From NCBI GenBank assembly GCA_029204225.1, contig CM055103.1, positions 50,261,470-50,325,469 of the forward strand: DNA of 64,000 nucleotides, given 5' to 3'. Below are positions 46,486-58,916 of this stretch, one piece after another. Within the stretch, counting starts at the first letter, position 1. The number at the start of each line of letters is the position of its first letter. A program made the translations under genes and the position numbers. The notes under the pieces were generated by a model. The model searched no databases and was not told where the DNA came from. It was given only the letters and a program-made list of their open reading frames with translations. The DNA comes from Diphasiastrum complanatum. Taxonomy: Eukaryota; Streptophyta; Lycopodiopsida; Lycopodiales; Lycopodiaceae.

Positions 46486-47346
46486 TGTTGAAAATTCCAG
46501 AATTCACACGTGTGGGGAATGTCCACAAGAGTGACTGATCTTGATTAAGCTTTGTGATTGGCACAGTACCTTGATTCTAGATTGTTCAACAAGATCTAGT
46601 TCAGAAGATATGGCTAATTTACAATCTAGCATGCTAATCAATAGACTATGATAGCAATGAATCAAATAATGATTAAAAGTACAAGATTACAATGCATAAG
46701 CATTAGCCTCAACACGAGTTAGAGAGAGAGAGAGCTAGAGAGATAACAAGAAAAACAGTTTAGATCCAACCAAGCATGAGATAGCTACAAAACTTTGGTT
46801 CTTCATTGCTTTGTGAATGAGAATGATATGTACATATATAGGAGAGCCAAAATTCGTGGTACTCTTACAATGCACATCCTACACCTATTCAAGTGCAAAC
46901 AACTATTAACTTGACACCTAACTGCTAGCATGCATAGGTTGCACCTAACTTCTCTCTACTTTCTCCAAATGGCAATTTCTCAACTAGCCATGTACAAATC
47001 TACATGCATGTGTCCATTAGAGTGATTGCATGATTTGCATGTCACTATGGAAACTTAGGACATTATGAATTTATTGTGGCTCGAGTTTCTACAAGGTCAT
47101 AATTGACCAATTCCATGTGAATCTCTATATGCATATCAAACTAGACATTGTCAACATTATTGCATATCATACTAGACCAACTAGACTTTATGCATGTCAC
47201 TGGAATTTGATCTACCTAACCCAAACTCACCCTATTCTACAAGGATATGTGCTCAGTTCACATACCTTGGATATGTACAAAATATTTACATGGGTAGGAT
47301 CCCCCAAACATTAACAATAGATTATAGATATGTTTTATAGTTTTTA
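46486..47346 (-). mobile_element. Probable 3' LTR of truncated copia element F
   Basis: On the minus strand a purine tract (aaggaggaggg, about 47,347-47,358) is followed by TTAAAAACTATAAAAC, and the segment ends CTGGAATTTTCAACA at 46,486, where gypsy sequence begins. The 3' end (CA) and position are right for an LTR; the start lacks TG. No second LTR is present. Confidence 0.5.
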
Positions 47347-49340
47347 ACCCTCCTCCTTAAAATATATCTATCTGATGTTGGTGAAGATCCTTTGAGTTTG
47401 GATTCTTTGCTTTGCATTTGAAGTGAAGATGAACAAAGAATCCATCATAGCAGTATGCTTACCAAATCCACGATAAGTTCTCTTTGATAGAAATCTTTTC
47501 CAAATGCCTCTGAAAAATATTCCACCAACCTGCTACGTATGCCAATGTACCTCTTGCATGTCTGATGTCGATCCTGGGTATGCAAAGTCCACATGCATGA
47601 AGTTGGCTGCAAGAAAGACTGAAAAAACTGAGGCTTCCATGCCTCATCATGACCACAAAGATCATACAGATCAAGATTGTACCATGAGCAATATTCAAGA
47701 TTAAGCATACTAGCTTCACTAGTCCAAAAAATATGAACTCTATCCAAAATGGATCTAATCTTGAAACCATACTCAAACTTCATCAAATTAAGGCTAAATA
47801 CTTTCTTGAGGGTGTCATTGTCCTCAGTGGATGCTTCACTTAACCTCACAAGAAGTTTACAATATGCCTCAATACATGAAAAAACTCCTTTTCAAACTAT
47901 GAGTACTAAACTCATACTTGCTCTTACTCAATTTAAGAGCATACAAATGATGGTACAACATCTTGCTTTCTAGATGTTTTGGAAACATAATCAAGTCACA
48001 AAAGACAAGAAGTAATTCCAAACTAAAGACTTCATTCAAAAACAGAATAGTCTTACTTGACCTTTGAGATAAGCAAATCTCAATTAAGCAAGATACATCA
48101 TTAATCAAAGAAAAAGAACAATAGGTGAGTAAAACAAAATGAATACTTCCTTTACTTTTCTTTTCTTTTCCATGAAATAAGATCAACAAGGACTCGGCCT
48201 TGTACAATGATGAAGATCTCCTTGGACATGCATGTTGAGAGGATACTCCTCCTCAAACCTTGACCTCATCAACTTGATTACTTGCCATAGTAATGACTTG
48301 TGATGCACTATGAGACATTGTGCTCTCAGCCACTTCCAAGATAGAAAATAGATCTTCAAAATCAAGAACTTCTCCATGCTCAAACACCTTCGAGATAGAG
48401 AGTGTAAAGGCTATGTAGTCTTCATTGGTGGATAAGCATCCAACCATGATTCACAAACTAGGATCACCATCCTTCTTTCTTTCCAAGAAACCACATACAA
48501 AGCAATAGTCTTCAAGAACACTGAGGTATACTACCTTAGGGTTATAACTGAACAAGACTTCATAAAGTGCACTCCTTCCATTAGCTTCATAATTCCATAA
48601 AGTTTTGCATGATGGAACATACACATGCACCAAAAAACTTGAAGAGACAAGACACATCCAAATGTAACTTGTGGATCCATCAATAGTACATGCAAAGCAA
48701 GAAACCCCTTCCTTGCTTACTGATAAAGAAAGATGAACATCGGAATGTTCCAACTCCATAGAATGTTCTGTCTTTTTAGAAGACATTAAATATGGATCCA
48801 TAAGTGATTTTGCCATAGAATAAGCCACCCTTGGCTTGATCTCCTTGACTATAATAGGCATAGACCTGAAGTTGGAAACATACAACTTCCTATGCCATAG
48901 CTCCCCCTTGGAAACATAAGTCATCAATGTAGCATCACATAAACTTGAATTTTCATGCACATCTAGCTTGAAAATACCTCCATATCTAGATCCACTTGCA
49001 AGGATCTTATCTTCTTTCTTTATGAAACAACCATTGATATTGAAATCCAGTTCATAACCATCATCTAGCAACTTTCCTACACTAATCACACTCTTTGTGA
49101 GATTAGGCACATAGAGAACATTGGAAAGTGTAAAATTCATAGAAGATGTAAGTTTTAAGGAACAACTTCCAACACCTTCAATTGCACATGCATCACCAAC
49201 TGTTGTGTATATTGATTTCTTGGGATCTAGAACAGATTCAATAGAAACAAAAGAATCTTTGGAGCAACTCATATGAGTTGTTGCTCCACTATCAATATAC
49301 CATGATACATCATCAAAAGGTAAAGAAGAAAAATTGGTCA
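47347..49340 (-). pseudogene. Truncated copia element F: protease, GAG-pre-integrase and decayed pol
   Basis: The frame at 48,451-49,341 starts next to the protease active site (WYIDSGATTHMSCSKDSFV, intact DSGAT), continues with TLSNVLYVPNLTKSVISVGK and YVSKGELWHRKLYVSNFRSM (GAG-pre-integrase), then loses similarity. Down to 47,360 frames are decayed; a possible RNase H-end relic lies at 47,460-47,850. Gag and the 5' LTR are absent: the left-hand part of the protease is joined directly to gypsy sequence at about 49,335-49,341, where both sequences share tggtcattttttga-type bases. Confidence 0.75.
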
Positions 49341-50165
49341 TTTTTTGAATTTATGTCACCTGTGTAGAAGATGACGTTGTATTTGATTCTATCTTGACTG
49401 ACTTCAAGGAGTCCAACACCTTCATTTTGCCCTTTTTTGTCATTTTGGTGGATTTATCCTTGTCGTCTTTCATCGGGACTGCCGTGACATTCACCTCGTG
49501 GTTGCGAATATCAACATCCAAAGTCAAGAGGGAAACAGCCCAGATCGTACCCGCTACCGTGATAGCAAGAGAGGCCTCTTATAGCTATCGCCTCTTTGGG
49601 TAGATCACTCCATCAGATCACCTGGTTGTAGCATTGCTTCAACTGATTCTTCTTATTCGTAGGTGCCTTGGGTGGATCGATCCTTGAGATTTTCGCCATA
49701 ACAGACTCTTGCGGTGGTTGAGTTGGTACTTTCTTGGTTCCGTAACGATCTGGGTCCATGTGGTGTAGGACTTGTTCATCAGTCAGCTCAATCTCCTTAC
49801 TATAAGTTAGAGCATGCTGCCAAGGGACTAGATCATCGTGCACTGGGTTCTCAATAGGCTCCGTTGATAGCCATGCTATGTTTATCATATTCACCCCAAA
49901 TGTGATTGGTGTGTCCATAGTGTAACACTTGGGTGAAGATGTATTGGGTTTCGGATCTGATTCATATTGACATGTCTGGCAGTCAATAGTTGCTAATGCA
50001 TCCGTCCATCTTACGACATCCGTCTCTGAATCATAGTGACCTTACTTGGTTGGCCTTGGGCGATCAATCGTGTGATCTGTCGTAGATGATCCGTCATCAG
50101 CCAATAGGTTTCACCGCCCATGTGGTTGGATCAACCTTTATAGCCTGTTCTCTATTCTCGAAGGT
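49341..50165 (-). pseudogene. Gypsy gag-protease junction, second copy
   Basis: Direct repeat of 44,859-46,485 without the solo LTR. The minus strand shows MDTPITFGVNMINIAWLS and ALTYSKEIELTDEQVLHHMD at 49,613-49,918, also present with small changes in the first copy (45,054-45,479). It continues to the right without a break into the rest of protease and gag, so this copy is in the original register at its right side. Confidence 0.85.
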
Positions 50166-52400
50166 GAGTTTTCCCGTTTTCCAGTTGTGTACTACTTGCG
50201 CAATCCTCAACCATGGTCTTCCTAGTAAAACACGGTATGCAGATGGAGATTCAAGTATATCCATGACTACAAAAGTAATCACAAACTACATGCCTGCTAT
50301 CTTTACGGGGATATCGACAACTACACCTTTTGGTTTTACACAAGACTGATCCGCTAGCTTGATGGCAAATCTTGCTGGCTTCAACCCTTGCAAACCCCAT
50401 TTTTCATACAAAGTACTGGAGATCAAATTGACACCCGATCCTCCATTTACCACTATTGTCTCATCCTCGTATCTCTTGTGTTTGATTGGTAAAGTGATGT
50501 TGTGTTCCTCACTTTTCCATGCTGTTCTGATGTGGAGGACGTTACTTGTTTCTCCATAGCCTGTACAGTATATGGGCTCAGGCGCTACTAGCTCCTCATT
50601 CGCTTTGGCCCATTACGCTAGAAGGCTTTTCGCTTGTGGTGCAATCCTCAGTAGTTCTCCGAGTAGTAAACTAACACGGCTTGACAATAAAAGTGTGAGC
50701 CTTTCAGTGCATGGTTCCTCGGGGTCCACCATATGAAAAGGTGGTTCATGTTGGTGCAACCGATCATTCTGATTAGTGCGCAGTGGTGAGCCCACCTGCG
50801 GTATCCGTTCGACGCCAACTAGAGGTTCCGTGGGATTGTCTCTTTCTTGCTCTTTTTCCTCCACTTGTGCTTCCTGTACCCAGTGTCTTATTTTCTAGTA
50901 TTGCCTTATTTCTTCCCTCACATTCAGATATGGCGCGGAAGTTAAGGGTTGGTTGTCAGTGATCAATGGTGGTGGTGAGGGAGCCACTTCCTTCCTCTTC
51001 TGTGTTCACGTAATAGCTAACACAGGAGCGTGGAATTGTCGTCCTTCTGATGGCATCCCTGCTGGAACTGCTAGTTGCTGTATTGCAATGAAGTTAAGAG
51101 GTGCACTTGTTCCAGGTTTAAATGGACAATTCTTGAAACATTGTCCATAACCACATTCTCGGCAGAAGGATGTGTATTGTCCCTTGTAGGGACATTCTGC
51201 AATTTTGTGTCCTTCGCCGCATCCGTAGCAGCCGTAATTTCTTCCACCTTGACGCTGAGTTTGAGCTGCATAGGCCGCAACATATTCATTTATGACAAGA
51301 TCCATAAATGGTTCATCTGGTCCATACCATTGCTGCTGCTCAGGTTGAGGTGGCATTTGCATCTATGGTTCCGCTTCTGTAAGGTTTACATAGGCCACTT
51401 GTTGATTGGCTGGCCCTGGTGGTGCAGGTAAGGCCATACGCTGTTGTTGATTCGATGCGCTATACCTTGGTGCCGCGGTGGGTGCCTCTTGATGGTAAGG
51501 ATAAGAAATCCTCTTCTGTTGAACAATCTGGGGGTTAAACAAGCAAAATGCCATATCGTGCGATGTTGCATTGCACAGATGGCAGAATCTATGTGTCAGT
51601 CTCAGATTTTGCTTTAGGACTGGACACTCGTTTTATGTATGGTTTTGCGTGCACACTGAACACCATACATTCTCTCGTCTTGGATATTGCAGCTGGTTCG
51701 GTTCCGGTTGATGTGGTGTTAGTGCTACAGCTCCTTGTAAGGCCTTCAATTTCTGGTCAAACTGCGCCGTAAGTTGCTCCATCTGCTGTTTGTGTAATTT
51801 CGTCATTTGCTCCAACAACAATTTTGTGGATAGAGCAGATGTGTTTGATGATAATGATGCGATCGAGGGAGTAGGGGTGTGGGTGGATGGATATTCATCG
51901 TCAGATCCCTCATCCTCTTCCATGATGACATCTTCCATAGCTTCTTGCAGAGTAGCGTACTGCTCTCGTCGTTTCAGTTCTCTTCTGATGCTTCGTGGTA
52001 GTCCGGCTAGGAACCACATGATCACCGCGTGATCGGGAGTTAGGGCTGCACTCCACTCGGATCGTAACTATTTGACCCACACAATATAGTCCATGACCCT
52101 TTCTCGTTTTCCTATCTTGACTTTGCTCAGCAGGAGGAACGGGTCTTCCAAGAACTTTCTTGGTTTAAAGCGTGTAATGAGAGCCGCTTTAACCGCTTCC
52201 CAGGTAGATTTTTCTTCATCTGACAAGTTGAAAAACCAATCTTGAGCCACTGCCAATAAGGACATGGGAAACAACATCAACTTCTCTGCAGGTGTCCGTT
52301 CGTCATAGATCTCACAAGCTTGCTTGTAGATCTGGAGGAAGCGGATGGGATCTGATGATCCATCGTATTTTGGTATCTCCATCTATGGTGCTCTCTGGAC
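50097..52400 (-). pseudogene. Ty3/gypsy gag and protease, broken
   Basis: Minus-strand order: gag matrix/capsid part at 52,382-52,068 (IPKYDGSSDPIRFLQIYKQ, AQDWFFNLSDEEKSTWEAVK, RFKPRKF), continuing after a stop at 52,025 (MWFLAGLPRSIRRELKR) with an acidic stretch; a zinc knuckle CYGCGEGHKIAEC near 51,230 (CX2CX4HX4C) with a second, degenerate Cys cluster after it; then the protease region ending SAYRVLLGRPWLRIAQVVHN (about 50,240-50,180). In-frame stops separate the pieces. The element inserted into family D and was later hit by the solo LTR and element F. Confidence 0.85.
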
Positions 52401-52699
52401 TGCTTGCAAGGGAGTGACAGGTACGGGTTGGCCCATTGGATCCATTGGTGCTGGTTTCGGTTCTGCCTCTTGTTGCACAGCTGCTAATCTGGGAAGGTGT
52501 GGTGCTTGATTTGCTATCCTTCGTGCTATTGATCGACTCGATCTCAGATTCATCCGATGGTGGGTTCCAAAGTGATTGGATCCTGCTTATACAGTAAAAT
52601 ACAGTCTAAATTTCAAGGATCTGATCGATCTGATCGGCCACAAGTGAATTTTAGGCTTTTTGCGGTGGTTTTTCCTTGATAACTTTTTACTCCTTGCAC

Positions 52700-52866
52700 T
52701 GATTGACCTGAGTACCTCTGCGAGAGTTCTTGACCACTGGAACTGAAAATTTTGCTGTCTATGAGGGTTCACTGGTGCTTTCCCGCCTTTCTTTCACTGG
52801 GAACTCTCGCACAGACACTTAGACATCAAACTAACTCTCACAAGCTTCTCTTTGTCCTGGTCTCAC
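52700..52866 (-). repeat. Remnant with tctgcgagagttc motif at the gypsy 5' end
   Basis: Shares the tctgcgagggttc-type motif (three occurrences or complements) with 41,180-41,440 and lies between gypsy gag and the resumed RT of family D, so it is read as what is left of the gypsy 5' LTR. No boundary or primer site could be fixed; a candidate primer region is ttggaacccaccatcgg (minus, near 52,560). Confidence 0.4.
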
Positions 52867-54141
52867 TGAGATGGAACTTCAGAGGGTTGATGTACAAACA
52901 GCTTATCTGAATGGAATTATACAAGAAGACATCTACATGATCCAGCCCAAAGGATACGTTCTGGAAGGTATGAAGAATCATGTCTGTAAACTCCACAAAG
53001 CACTTTACGGCTTGAAATGGTCTGCCAGAGCTTGGTCTCAGAGGATCAACACATTCCTCATCGAACAAGAATTCAAATCAAGCACTGCTGCTTGCAATGT
53101 CTATTCCAAGTCAGTGCAACAATCCTTCATCATCATCACCTTATACGTGGATGATATGTTGTTCTTCAGCAACAATACCAATTTGGTCAAGAAATCTAAG
53201 CAGTTGCTATTTTCAGAGTTCAACATGACTGATCTGGACAAAGCTCACTTCTGTCTGGACATTTAGATCCACGAAGAAAGAGCGAGACGATTGATTTACA
53301 TCACTCAACAAAGATATCTTCACAATGTTCTTAACAAATACAATCTAATGAATTATAAATTAGCTCATTCATCGATGGATCCAGGCCTGCATTTGTCAAA
53401 GGACCAATGTCCCTAGTCCTAGCAAGAAGAGGAGTAGATGAGAGAGTATTCTTATCGATCGATACTTGGATCTCTCATGTACGCAATGGTCTGTACAAGA
53501 CCAGATATCTCTTTTGCAGTAAGCTCACTCAGCCAATATATGGCTAATCCTGGCATTACCCATTGGAAGGCTCTCATAAGAGTCATGAGGTGTATTCGAG
53601 CTACCATGGACCAGTGCATCTGCTATGGAAATGCTAGCAACGACAATCTTCATCAGCTCAGTGGATATTCTAATGCAAGCTTGGGAGGAGATGTAGACAA
53701 TCGTAAGTCCACATCTGGATTTACATTCTTCTTCAACGGTGGTCCTATCTCATGGAACAGTCGTAAGCAAACCTCTATCGCACTTTCTTCTATAGAAGCA
53801 AAATACATTGTTGCTTCTCAATCTATTAAGGAAGCAATTTGATTGAGAAATTTACTGTCGACATTAATTTGTATCAGTATAACCCTACAATTTTATTCTG
53901 TGATAATCAAAGTGCTATTGCCTTATCGGCCAACCCTAGATTTCACTCTAGGAGTAAGCACATTGAAATCAGATATCACTACATCAAGGGCAAGGTTCTC
54001 AACAAGGAGGTGAGCTTAACGTATTGTAGAATGCAGGACATGGTTGCAGATATATTCACGAAGGCATTAAGTGTTAATGCACACAACAAATTTTGTGCAT
54101 TACTCAGTCTGAAGATCAAGGCATTCACGGATCCAAATTAA
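52867..54141 (+). pseudogene. Copia family D RT and RNase H (3' half)
   Basis: Resumes the coding sequence of family D after the gypsy insertion. RT at 52,871-53,266: ELQRVDVQTAYLNGII, KALYGLKWSARAWSQRI and the active-site YVDDM. RNase H at 53,438-53,842 (GSLMYAMVCTRPDISFAVSS, PISWNSRKQTSIALSS) with a TGA inside, then 53,839-54,141 (LFCDNQSAIALSANPRFHS, SKHIEIRYHYIKGK, DMVADIFTKALSV), ending KAFTDPN and stop. The polypurine tract agagggtgggg follows and the 3' LTR starts at 54,152. The stretch between the integrase cut (39,978) and this RT start is missing, so the insertion was accompanied by a deletion. Confidence 0.9.
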
Positions 54142-54151
54142 GAGGGTGGGG

Positions 54152-54340
54152 TGTTGGATTTATCTCCTCTACTCTCCTAAATCTTATTTTAATCTGCCTC
54201 CATTCATGCTGCATTTTTACTCATGTTGTCACATAGTCTGCATATTTACATATAAAATAAGACAGGCGAAAAACTCGACTGTCTGCATAAATACAAGTAA
54301 ATTTCCATAGGTGAAAAAAGGTGAGAAATGTGACACTGTA
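54152..54340 (+). mobile_element. Truncated 3' LTR of copia family D
   Basis: TGTTGGATTTATCTCCTCTA onward matches the 5' LTR at 36,595 for about 190 bp, up to gacactgt; the 5' LTR continues gtttttacacg but this copy changes to another LTR (family E). The rest is lost or displaced beyond what was recognised. Confidence 0.85.
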
Positions 54341-55763
54341 TGAAGAGGCCTAAGTCATTTTTTGGGAATATATCCCCTAAGTACTTGCCTTGTAATTAAG
54401 GACAAGACCTTTAAAAGGAAAAGACATTGCCTTGGATAACCTTTACTAGATCGTCCATACGAAACGACTAGATACGAAAAGACATGTTAAACTAGAGTAA
54501 CTTTAACTCATAGTTAAGTATACCTCCTATGGTATAGTTGAACGTATTTTCAGTCTAATTGTTAACTAGACCCTTTCGCGTGAGCGACACACCTATTGTT
54601 TAAGAGGTGTGTTTGTTCGTCCCGTAGAACATATATAGATCTCACACTTCAGTCTCGATCATCAAGAGAGAAGAGTTTATGCTTATGTAAGAGAGTGAAG
54701 AAGTGAATAGAGTTTTGTGAGTTATTCTCTCTTATCTCTGTTCTCCGCACTGTTGAGTGTGAGTGATCTTGAGTCTGCTAACAATCTCTAACGCATTTCA
54801 TGAATTACTCTCTGATCAGACAGATGCTCTAGTGCATTACAGTCGTTTGTCGTGTTTCCGTAAAGCATGCTCTAAAGAACTGTCTTAAAACCATCTTATT
54901 CGTCTGTCGCGAATACTTTCTTTTCGGTGTCAGAAATGGTGAACTCCTGCAACTTTGTCGCAGCATGAACAAGACACGAAGGTCGAACAATTCGTGACAG
55001 TCAACGTGTCTTTGACTCAAAGCACGAACGAGAACAACTCGTGACAGTCAACGTGTCTTTGACTCGAAGCACGAACGATTCGTGAATCGCGAACGCACTT
55101 CCAGGATTGCAAACCGCAAAAGGGATGCGAAACAAAAACTACGAAAAGAAATGAAAAGAACGAAAGCAAACGAGAGATTACAAAATAGATGAAGAAAAAT
55201 CTTTTGCACTGCCAGCTGGTAGCTCAACAGGCTTCACGCCCAGCTGAAACGAGTAGCAACGACGAAGACTAACTAACTAGTTGATTAGCGTTAACTAGTC
55301 ATGTGATTCGATGTTTTAGCTATCTTGTAAACTCCACATAGTGGAGGTATAAACGATCCTCTCTGGATCATAATGTAGGTAGTGAATACAGAGATCTGTA
55401 AGAGACAGAGAGAGACGTAGCGAATAGAGTAAGAAAGAAAAGAAACCATAGCTGTATATGAAAGTCTGCCAACGAGCAGATTACAGCGAAAGAGTAGAAT
55501 GTCATTCCGCCAACGAGCGAGACACTGACGAATTCACTCTAAACTAAAACTGATAATTCAGTCACTCTATTTTTGTGCATCTTGTTTTGTGCTATGTGTC
55601 ATGATTGCTAGGATAGAACATGTTCTGTGATGCATAGTTGGTCGTCTGGGTTCGTGTAAGGGCTTTCGCACAAAAGAAAATTAAAAGACTGGAAATTGTT
55701 CGCGATAAAGAAGACAAAGTGAGGACGAACACGAATCAGTCCCACGCACGCGATCACGCCACA
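54337..55763 (+). mobile_element. 5' LTR of copia family E
   Basis: Ends ACGCCACA at 55,763, followed by the primer site tggtatcagagccaac. The start is at TG 54,337 (TGTATGAAGAGGCC) or 54,341 (TGAAGAGGCC), about 1.42 kb in all. It contains a 47-bp tandem duplication at about 54,988-55,081 (ttcgtgacagtcaacgtgtc then tttgactc, repeated). It is inserted in the 3' LTR of family D. Confidence 0.85.
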
Positions 55764-55828
55764 TGGTATCAGAGCCAACAGGTTGTCACTATTGATATCC
55801 CAATAGTGATTCTTCCAGACAACATAAT

Positions 55829-58240
55829 ATGGCTACGACAATCCAGACCAGAGTAGCAATCAGTCTTGATGGCGCAAATTACAAAATCTAGAAATTCAAA
55901 ATCAAAACACTCTTGAAGGGCGAAGGCATCTGGTCGGTGATCGAGCTCTCAGAGGTGCAGCCTCCAGAGGGAGACCCGAGGAGAGCTAAATGGATCAGAA
56001 AAAAAAAAACGCGCAATGGCGATCATTGTTTCGTCCATAAATGAAGATCTACTCATGCAGATTGAAGACTACGAAAGCAACCATGCAGCATGGAAAAGAT
56101 TAAAGCATAAGTATGAAGTGAGGACTGCAGCTTCAGTCATGCACCTTCACAATCAACTGCAATCAATACGGTGGGATGACAACCAGTTGGATCAGCACGT
56201 TGAGAAGATCAGAACGATCTTCGCTCAACTCGCTCCATCAGGACAGGAGCATCAGGTCCTAGCACCACAGCTGATGTACTTCATGAAATCTCTACCGACG
56301 TCCTATCAGCCGCTGAGAATGCTCATATTGAGTCTACTATATATGACATTTGACAAAGCAATCAGTCTTGTCGCTGATGAGAGACTGATGGAGACGAAGG
56401 AGAGGGAAGCAGTGATCAAGAGAAAGCTCTCTTCACGAAAGGAAAGAAGAAGAACAAAAACAAGCCAAAATTCAAGAAGACGAAGTCCTTGAATCAACAA
56501 TCTTCTTCCTGCAATCACTGCGACAAACCAGGCCATACAGCCAACAAATGTTGGTTCAATCCAGCAATACCTTGCATGCACTACAAGAAGAAAGGGCATT
56601 CTGCATACGACTGCCAATTTAACCCAAAAAGAAAAAACAAAGCTGAAAAGGCAAATGTTGCAGAATCATCTAAAGATGCAAAAAGAGGTGATGAAGCTTT
56701 CACGATACTCGATGAAGCTTCGACAAGCTACTCCGATCATGACTATGATGTGGTCATCGATTCAGGAGCAACATCTCACATAACCTGCAACAAGAAGATC
56801 TTGATCAACTTTCGCGAACTCGAAAATGACAGAGCAGTGATTCTAGGCGATGGAAGCAGACATGATGTCAAAGGCATCGGCTCTCTATATCTACGAACAC
56901 TATCAGACCAAGCAGAGCTACCAGGAGCACTCTATGTGCCCTCACTCAAAAAAGATCTGCTATCTGTCTCCAAGATGGCAGATCTAGGCATTCGAGTTTT
57001 GTTCAATGGCAACACTTATCGTATGATCGAGAAGATGACAAACAAGTTGTTGACGGTCGGATGCAAAGAAGGAAACCTCTACCATGCCAAAATAATCAAC
57101 AACTCTAATAGAATATTAAATGCTTCAGAAAACGAAGATCAGCTCTGGCATAGGAGATTGTATCATCTGAACATGCGGAGCCTGTATGACATGAGCACAA
57201 AGGACATTGTCACAAGTCTCAAAATATCAAGGCCCGAGGCTAAGTTCTGCGAAGCTTGTCAAAAAGGCAAGCAACATCGGAATCCATTTACACATGAAGG
57301 AAGAAGAGCCAAGGAAGTTCTTGAGCTTGTCCACTCTTATGTGTGTGGACCGATGAAAACAGATTCGCTCTCAGGTTCAAAATATTTTCTAACGTTCATA
57401 GATGATTATAGTCGAATGACCACGATCTACTACTTGAAGAAGAAATCAAAGTATTTGATTCTTTCAAGAAGTTCGTGGCATTCACAGAGCGACACACCTC
57501 AAAAAGGATACAGATCCTTAGATCTGACAATGGAGGTGAATACAAAAGCATAGAATTCTCAAGATTCTGCGAAGAACATGGGATTGAACACCAGTTCACT
57601 CATGCATACACACCAGAATACAAGTGGCAAAAAGAAAAAACAAAATGCTTGTCAAAGGCGCCAGATGCATGATGGCACAAGCTCAATTGCCAGGCCAATT
57701 TTGGGCCGAAGCAATAGCTGCAACAGTACACCTGCAGAACAGATCGACAACGATAGCGCTGGAGAACAAAACACCAACGAGATGTGGACAGACAGAAAGC
57801 CTGATCTGTCATATGCACGAGTGTTTGGATGTGCAGCATACAAGCACATTCCAAACAAAAAGAGAAGCAAACTCGACGACAAATCCGAGCAAACAATCAT
57901 GGTCGACTACTCAAACGGAACACATGTGTACAGACTCTACAATCCAACCACGAAGAAGGTTGTTTCGAGCAGAGATGTGAAGTTCGACGAGTTCACATTC
58001 CCTGGACTGAAAGGCGAAAGAGGCCATGAGATCTTCACACTACTGCTTATTCAAGAGGGAGATCGAGGATAGTCATCAAATCAGAATGCAGCACCCCAGA
58101 CTCAAGAGTAGCATGAAACAGAGGATCGACCCCACGAACAAGAAATGTTTGAGCAGCGACGAATCGAACCTCGAAGGTCAACAAGACAAAGAAGACCTCC
58201 AGACCGCTATTCTGACAATCTTCAATGGAGCGAAGTTTTA
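55829..58240 (+). pseudogene. Copia family E gag, protease, GAG-pre-integrase and integrase, broken
   Basis: The gag ATG is at 55,829 (MATTIQTRVAISLDGANYK) and gag continues in a second frame at 56,016-56,492 (YESNHAAWKRLKHKYEVRTA, LMYFMKSLPTSYQPL). The frame at 56,489-57,553 holds two zinc knuckles (CNHCDKPGHTANKC, intact; CMHYKKKGHSAYDC, second Cys lost), an intact protease motif VVIDSGATSHIT, GAG-pre-integrase (LWHRRLYHLNMRSLYDMS) and the integrase start. The first catalytic Asp of the integrase appears as Tyr (HSYVCGPM where HSDVCGPM is usual). Later integrase is shifted (SDNGGEYKS at about 57,520; QFWAEAIAATVHLQNRS). Coding similarity ends near 58,240 at a linker like that before RT; RT, RNase H and 3' LTR are absent. 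Confidence 0.88.
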
Positions 58241-58700
58241 AGATCACATTTTTTTATATGACTGTCATATTTTTTCTTTCTTTGTTTCTGGATTTCCTCT
58301 GTTAGTTTTTGTGAAGTCTCACGAGCTTCAGCTAGTTCTTCAATATTAGTCAACCTTTCATTTATACATTCTGCATCTGTTCGTTGAGCTTGAATATGAT
58401 AGGTTTTCACCTCAAATTCAATTGGCAAAATAGGATGCATACCATACGTAAGAAAATATGGTGTCTATTTCGTCGTGATTTTCTCTGTATTGCGATAAGT
58501 CCAGAGAACTGATGGTAGTTTTTGATCCCAATCCGTTGCATGTGCAACAGTAATTTTGTTCAAGATCTTACATAAAATTCCATTAGCTCTTTCTGTCAAC
58601 CCATTTGCTTTTGGATTATACGGTGTAGTTTTTCTATGTTTGATCAAGAAATAAGTTGTCAGCAACCGTACAGTGTCATTTATCAAATTTTTCCAAAGAC
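58241..58700 (-). pseudogene. Ty3/gypsy integrase fragment
   Basis: Minus-strand reading: LIKHRKTTPYNPKANGLTER, ANGILCKILNKITVAHATDW and KLPSVLWTYRNT (58,650-58,480), then MHPILPIEFEVKT (about 58,440-58,400). These are the conserved second half of a gypsy integrase core, with the catalytic Glu in the TER motif. A stop separates the two parts. It abuts the end of family E, and an 18-bp minisatellite follows on its other side. Confidence 0.8.
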
Positions 58701-58808
58701 TCGATTTTATTTTCCAAATACTAGAATTCTCCTGAAGGTTCGAATTTTTCCGAAGGCTCGAATTTTTTTGAAGGCTTGAATTTTTCCAAAGACTCGAATG
58801 TTTAATAT
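58700..58808 (-). repeat. 18-bp minisatellite
   Basis: About five degenerate copies of an 18-bp unit (cgaatttttccgaaggct). On the minus strand it extends the gypsy integrase frame as SLQKNSSLRKNSNLQENS, a six-residue period. Confidence 0.8.
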
Positions 58809-58905
58809 TCGAGATGCGAGATGTGCAAGATCGGTCATCATCCAAATCATCGGCCGCCACCTAGATCGGCCTCCATTGCCCATCAACGACGGGCACTCTA
58901 TACTA

Positions 58906-58916
58906 GTGTGTGTGTG

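Noticed and set aside
47749-48447. Several 60-110-residue frames on both strands around 47.7-48.4 kb
   Set aside because: No motif; they lie inside decayed copia element F.
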